Shown piece by piece: positions 61,472 through 64,000 of a DNA stretch of 64,000 bases. The DNA is from VXYL01 sp965116935 (GTDB lineage: Bacteria > Pseudomonadota > Gammaproteobacteria > Pseudomonadales > Azotimanducaceae), in NCBI GenBank assembly GCA_965116935.1, contig OZ220737.1, positions 5,394,001 to 5,458,000 on the forward strand, written 5' to 3'. Below the pieces are notes generated by a model. The model was not told where the DNA came from. It saw nothing but the letters and a program-made list of their open reading frames with translations, and did no database searches. A program made the translations under genes and the position numbers. Numbering within the stretch: the first letter of the stretch is position 1; each line of letters starts with the position of its first letter.

Positions 61472-64000
61472 GCGAGGCCACCGGAGACGACCAATCCCCA
61501 GCCATGCGCAGCGCACCGACCTTCGAGGAGCGCGGCATAGTCGCCGGCTTCGCCCACAACACCGTGGCCGCCAATCTCGTCATGGCGGTGATGCTGATCG
61601 GCGGCTTTGCCGCGGTCACGCAGCTAACGGCACAGGTGTTCCCCACCGTGGACCCCGGCATCGTCACCGTTAGCGTGCCCTATCCGGGCGCCACCCCCAC
61701 CGAGGTGGCGGAAGGCATCACCCGTCGCGTCGAAGAGGCAGTGCTCGGCATTGACGGCGTGGACCGCGTGGTTTCCAAGGCGTCCGAGAACATGGGCACG
61801 GTCACGGTGGAACTCAAGGACTTCGTGGACGCATCGAGGGTGCGTGACGACGTCGAGTCGGCCGTGCAGCAGATCGCCGACTTCCCGCCGGAGGATGCAG
61901 AGGAACCCGACATCGTCCGTGCCGAAACCATCAGCGACGTGATGACGCTGGTGGTTTCCGGGGCACTGTCCGAGAAGGAGCTTCGTCGCGCCGCCGAACT
62001 GGTGGAAGAAGAGCTGCTCGCGCTGCCCGCCGTGACGCTGGTCTCGCTGGTGGGCGCCCGCGACTACGAGATTGCCATCGAGGTGCGCGAGGAGGCGCTG
62101 CGCCGCTATGGCTTGACCATCGCCCAGGTGGCGAACGCGGTGCGCTCCTCGTCGCTGAACCTGTCGTCCGGCGAAATCCGCACCGAGGCGGGCGACCTTT
62201 TGCTCCGCACCAACACCAAGCGGGAGCGCGGCGAAGAGTTCGAGGACATCCCCCTCACCGCACAGCCGGACGGCACCATCCTGCGGCTCGGCGACGTGGC
62301 CAACGTGCGCGACGATTTCGCGGATGTCGATCTCGTGCATCTGTACAACGGGCGTCCTAGCCTGTTCGTGAAGGTGCAGAAGTCGGAGCCGGAGGACGTG
62401 CTTGCGATCGCCGAGGAAATCAAGGTCTGGTACGCCGACTACCAGCCCCCGACCGGCGTCGAACTCACCTTCTGGCAGGACCAGACGGAAATCCTCGGCC
62501 AGCGCCTTAGCCTCCTCGTGCGCAACGGCGTGCTCGGCTTTGCGCTGGTGTTCCTCTTCCTGGTAGTGATGCTGGACTTGAGGCTTGCCTTCTGGGTGTC
62601 GATGGGAGTGCCGATCGCCTTCTTCGGCGGCTTCCTGTTCTTCGACTTCCTCGGCGTCAACATCAACATGGTGTCGCTGTTCGCCCTCATCATCGTGCTC
62701 GGCATCGTCGTCGACGACGCCGTGGTGGTGGGGGAGAACATATCCGCCGAACGCGAGGCGGGGCTGGAGGGCCCCGCGGCCTCCATCGCCGGCGTGCGCG
62801 GCGTCCTGAGCCCGGTGCTGGTGGGCGTGCTGACGACCATGGCGGCCTTTGCGCCACTGCTATTCGTCACCGGCATCATGGGGCAGATTCTCGGCTCGGT
62901 GGCGATCGTGGTGATCGCCGTGCTCGCCATGTCGCTGTTAGAGGTCTTCTTCATCCTGCCGGCGCACCTGTCCCACCCCGGCAAGTGGAGCCGCTGGCCC
63001 CTCGACGCCTTCCAGGACGCCGTCGGGCGGGGCGTTCGCGGTTTCCGCGACAACATCCTCTGCCGCTGGATCAGGGCCGCCGTGCGCCGCCGCTACCTGA
63101 CACTGCTCGTCAGCCTTGCCCTGCCGGCGGTGGCAATCGTGCTGCTCGCTTCCGGGCAGGCGCGGTTCCTGTTCTTCCCCAACCTCGAAGGCGACGAGAT
63201 GAGCGCCAACGTCGAGTTTCCGGTGGGCACGCCCTTTGCCGTGACCCGTGCTGCGGCAGAGCAGATCCTCGCCGCAGCGGAGGCGCTCAACATCGAAACC
63301 GGCGGCACGGCCTTGCGTGCCGTGAGCGTCACCATCGGCGGCAGCGAGTCGTTCGGCGGAGTCGGGCCCGGCGGTACGTCGACCATGAGCATCGCTCCCA
63401 ATGTCGCAACGGTGGACCTTCGGCTTGCGCCAGAGCCGCCGCGGACCCAGTCCGCCAACGAGCTGAGCCGCATCTGGCGGCGCAAGGTGGGCAACATCCC
63501 GGGCGTCGAACGACTGACCTTTGTCGCGGATCAGTTCGGGCCAGGTGCCGACTTGGAGTACGAGCTCGCACATCAGGACGACGCCACCCTCGAGGCGGCG
63601 GTGGAGGCGCTGAAGGACGCATACCGCAGCTACGATTCGACCTTTGAGATTCAGGATTCGAACAGCCTCGGCAAGCGCCAGTACGACATCGAGCTCACCC
63701 CCGCCGGCGAGGCCGCCGGGCTTACCCCGGCCGACGTGGCACGCCAGCTACGGCGCAATTTCTTCGGCGACGAGGTGCATCGGGTGCAGCGCGGCCGCTC
63801 CGAACTCAAGGTGATGGTGCGCTATCCCAACGAACAGCGCCGCAGCACCCAGGATTTGTTCAACGTCCGCATCCGTCTCGCCGACGGGGCGGAGGCGCCG
63901 CTGTCGTCGGTGGCGCGGGTCACCGAGTCGCGCAGCTTCTCGTCCATCGACCGGGTGGACGGGCTTCGCGTCGTCACCGTGTCGGCTGCCGTGGACACGG
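61468..64000 (+). CDS. RND efflux pump permease, cut by the window end
   Basis: 844 codons without a stop to base 64000; family members are about 1030-1060. A first membrane segment (AANLVMAVMLIGGFAAVTQL) precedes the porter loop (VSVPYPGATPTEVAEGI). A second hydrophobic set follows from about 345, with IVLGIVVDDAVVVGENI containing the proton-relay Asp pair. It belongs to the AcrB/HAE-like group rather than heavy-metal pumps, judged by eye. Substrates are unknown. It is coupled to the adaptor gene by ATGA. Confidence 0.9.
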   Translation, partial: MSEATGDDQSPAMRSAPTFEERGIVAGFAHNTVAANLVMAVMLIGGFAAVTQLTAQVFPTVDPGIVTVSVPYPGATPTEVAEGITRRVEEAVLGIDGVDRVVSKASENMGTVTVELKDFVDASRVRDDVESAVQQIADFPPEDAEEPDIVRAETISDVMTLVVSGALSEKELRRAAELVEEELLALPAVTLVSLVGARDYEIAIEVREEALRRYGLTIAQVANAVRSSSLNLSSGEIRTEAGDLLLRTNTKRERGEEFEDIPLTAQPDGTILRLGDVANVRDDFADVDLVHLYNGRPSLFVKVQKSEPEDVLAIAEEIKVWYADYQPPTGVELTFWQDQTEILGQRLSLLVRNGVLGFALVFLFLVVMLDLRLAFWVSMGVPIAFFGGFLFFDFLGVNINMVSLFALIIVLGIVVDDAVVVGENISAEREAGLEGPAASIAGVRGVLSPVLVGVLTTMAAFAPLLFVTGIMGQILGSVAIVVIAVLAMSLLEVFFILPAHLSHPGKWSRWPLDAFQDAVGRGVRGFRDNILCRWIRAAVRRRYLTLLVSLALPAVAIVLLASGQARFLFFPNLEGDEMSANVEFPVGTPFAVTRAAAEQILAAAEALNIETGGTALRAVSVTIGGSESFGGVGPGGTSTMSIAPNVATVDLRLAPEPPRTQSANELSRIWRRKVGNIPGVERLTFVADQFGPGADLEYELAHQDDATLEAAVEALKDAYRSYDSTFEIQDSNSLGKRQYDIELTPAGEAAGLTPADVARQLRRNFFGDEVHRVQRGRSELKVMVRYPNEQRRSTQDLFNVRIRLADGAEAPLSSVARVTESRSFSSIDRVDGLRVVTVSAAVDT

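Overview
The window is 64 kb of high-GC DNA, with hand-counted 60-base lines in the core running to about 75% GC. It looks like the chromosome of a free-living or symbiotic proteobacterium, most likely gammaproteobacterial. The strongest evidence is the run trpF-trpB-trpA-folC-SPOR protein-cvpA-purF at 53.4-60.0 kb, which resembles the gammaproteobacterial trpF-accD-folC-dedD-cvpA-purF neighbourhood. TonB-dependent uptake, RND efflux, HtpX, LipA and AsnS, together with a Fur-like box, fit a Gram-negative cell. No rRNA, tRNA, CRISPR array, integrase or transposase gene was recognised. Species cannot be named from sequence reading alone.

Layout. 0-15 kb: a phytanoyl-CoA-dioxygenase-like protein, a frameshifted homocysteine S-methyltransferase, a four-carbon acid sugar kinase, an Atm1-type ABC exporter, a dioxygenase/TPR-sulfotransferase gene pair, a TonB receptor and a fused double ABC exporter. 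15-26 kb: an asparagine-synthase-like protein, a MacB/FtsX-type permease-adaptor-ATPase operon preceded by a decayed copy of its own 5' end, an epoxide hydrolase, an enolase-superfamily enzyme, a class II aldolase and an NTF2-like protein. 26-28 kb: an alanine/glycine:cation symporter. 28-39 kb: a defence island. 39.7-46 kb: lipA, a heterodimeric ABC exporter and asnS. 46-52.7 kb: an iron(III) ABC uptake set (permease on one strand, ATPase, binding protein and a lipoprotein on the other) with htpX between. 53-60 kb: the purine/folate/tryptophan run. 60-64 kb: an RND efflux adaptor and pump, the pump cut by the window end.

The defence island holds three parts. The first is a small protein overlapping an ImmA/IrrE-like protein that lacks HExxH. 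The second is a type III-like Mod/Res restriction pair. The third, and the most interesting item here, is a four-gene minus-strand operon: an m5C DNA methyltransferase, an HD-domain protein, an ORC/Cdc6-like AAA ATPase and an unrecognised two-lobed protein. Every junction in it is a 4-base start/stop overlap (ATGA, ATGA, GTGA). GC falls to roughly 47-58% in sampled lines. I do not recognise this combination as a described system.

A second theme is dispersed palindromic repeats of several families between genes. One sits in frame inside a coding sequence, one spans the annotated lipA start, and one lies inside a 240-bp MITE-like element with perfect 19-bp terminal inverted repeats.
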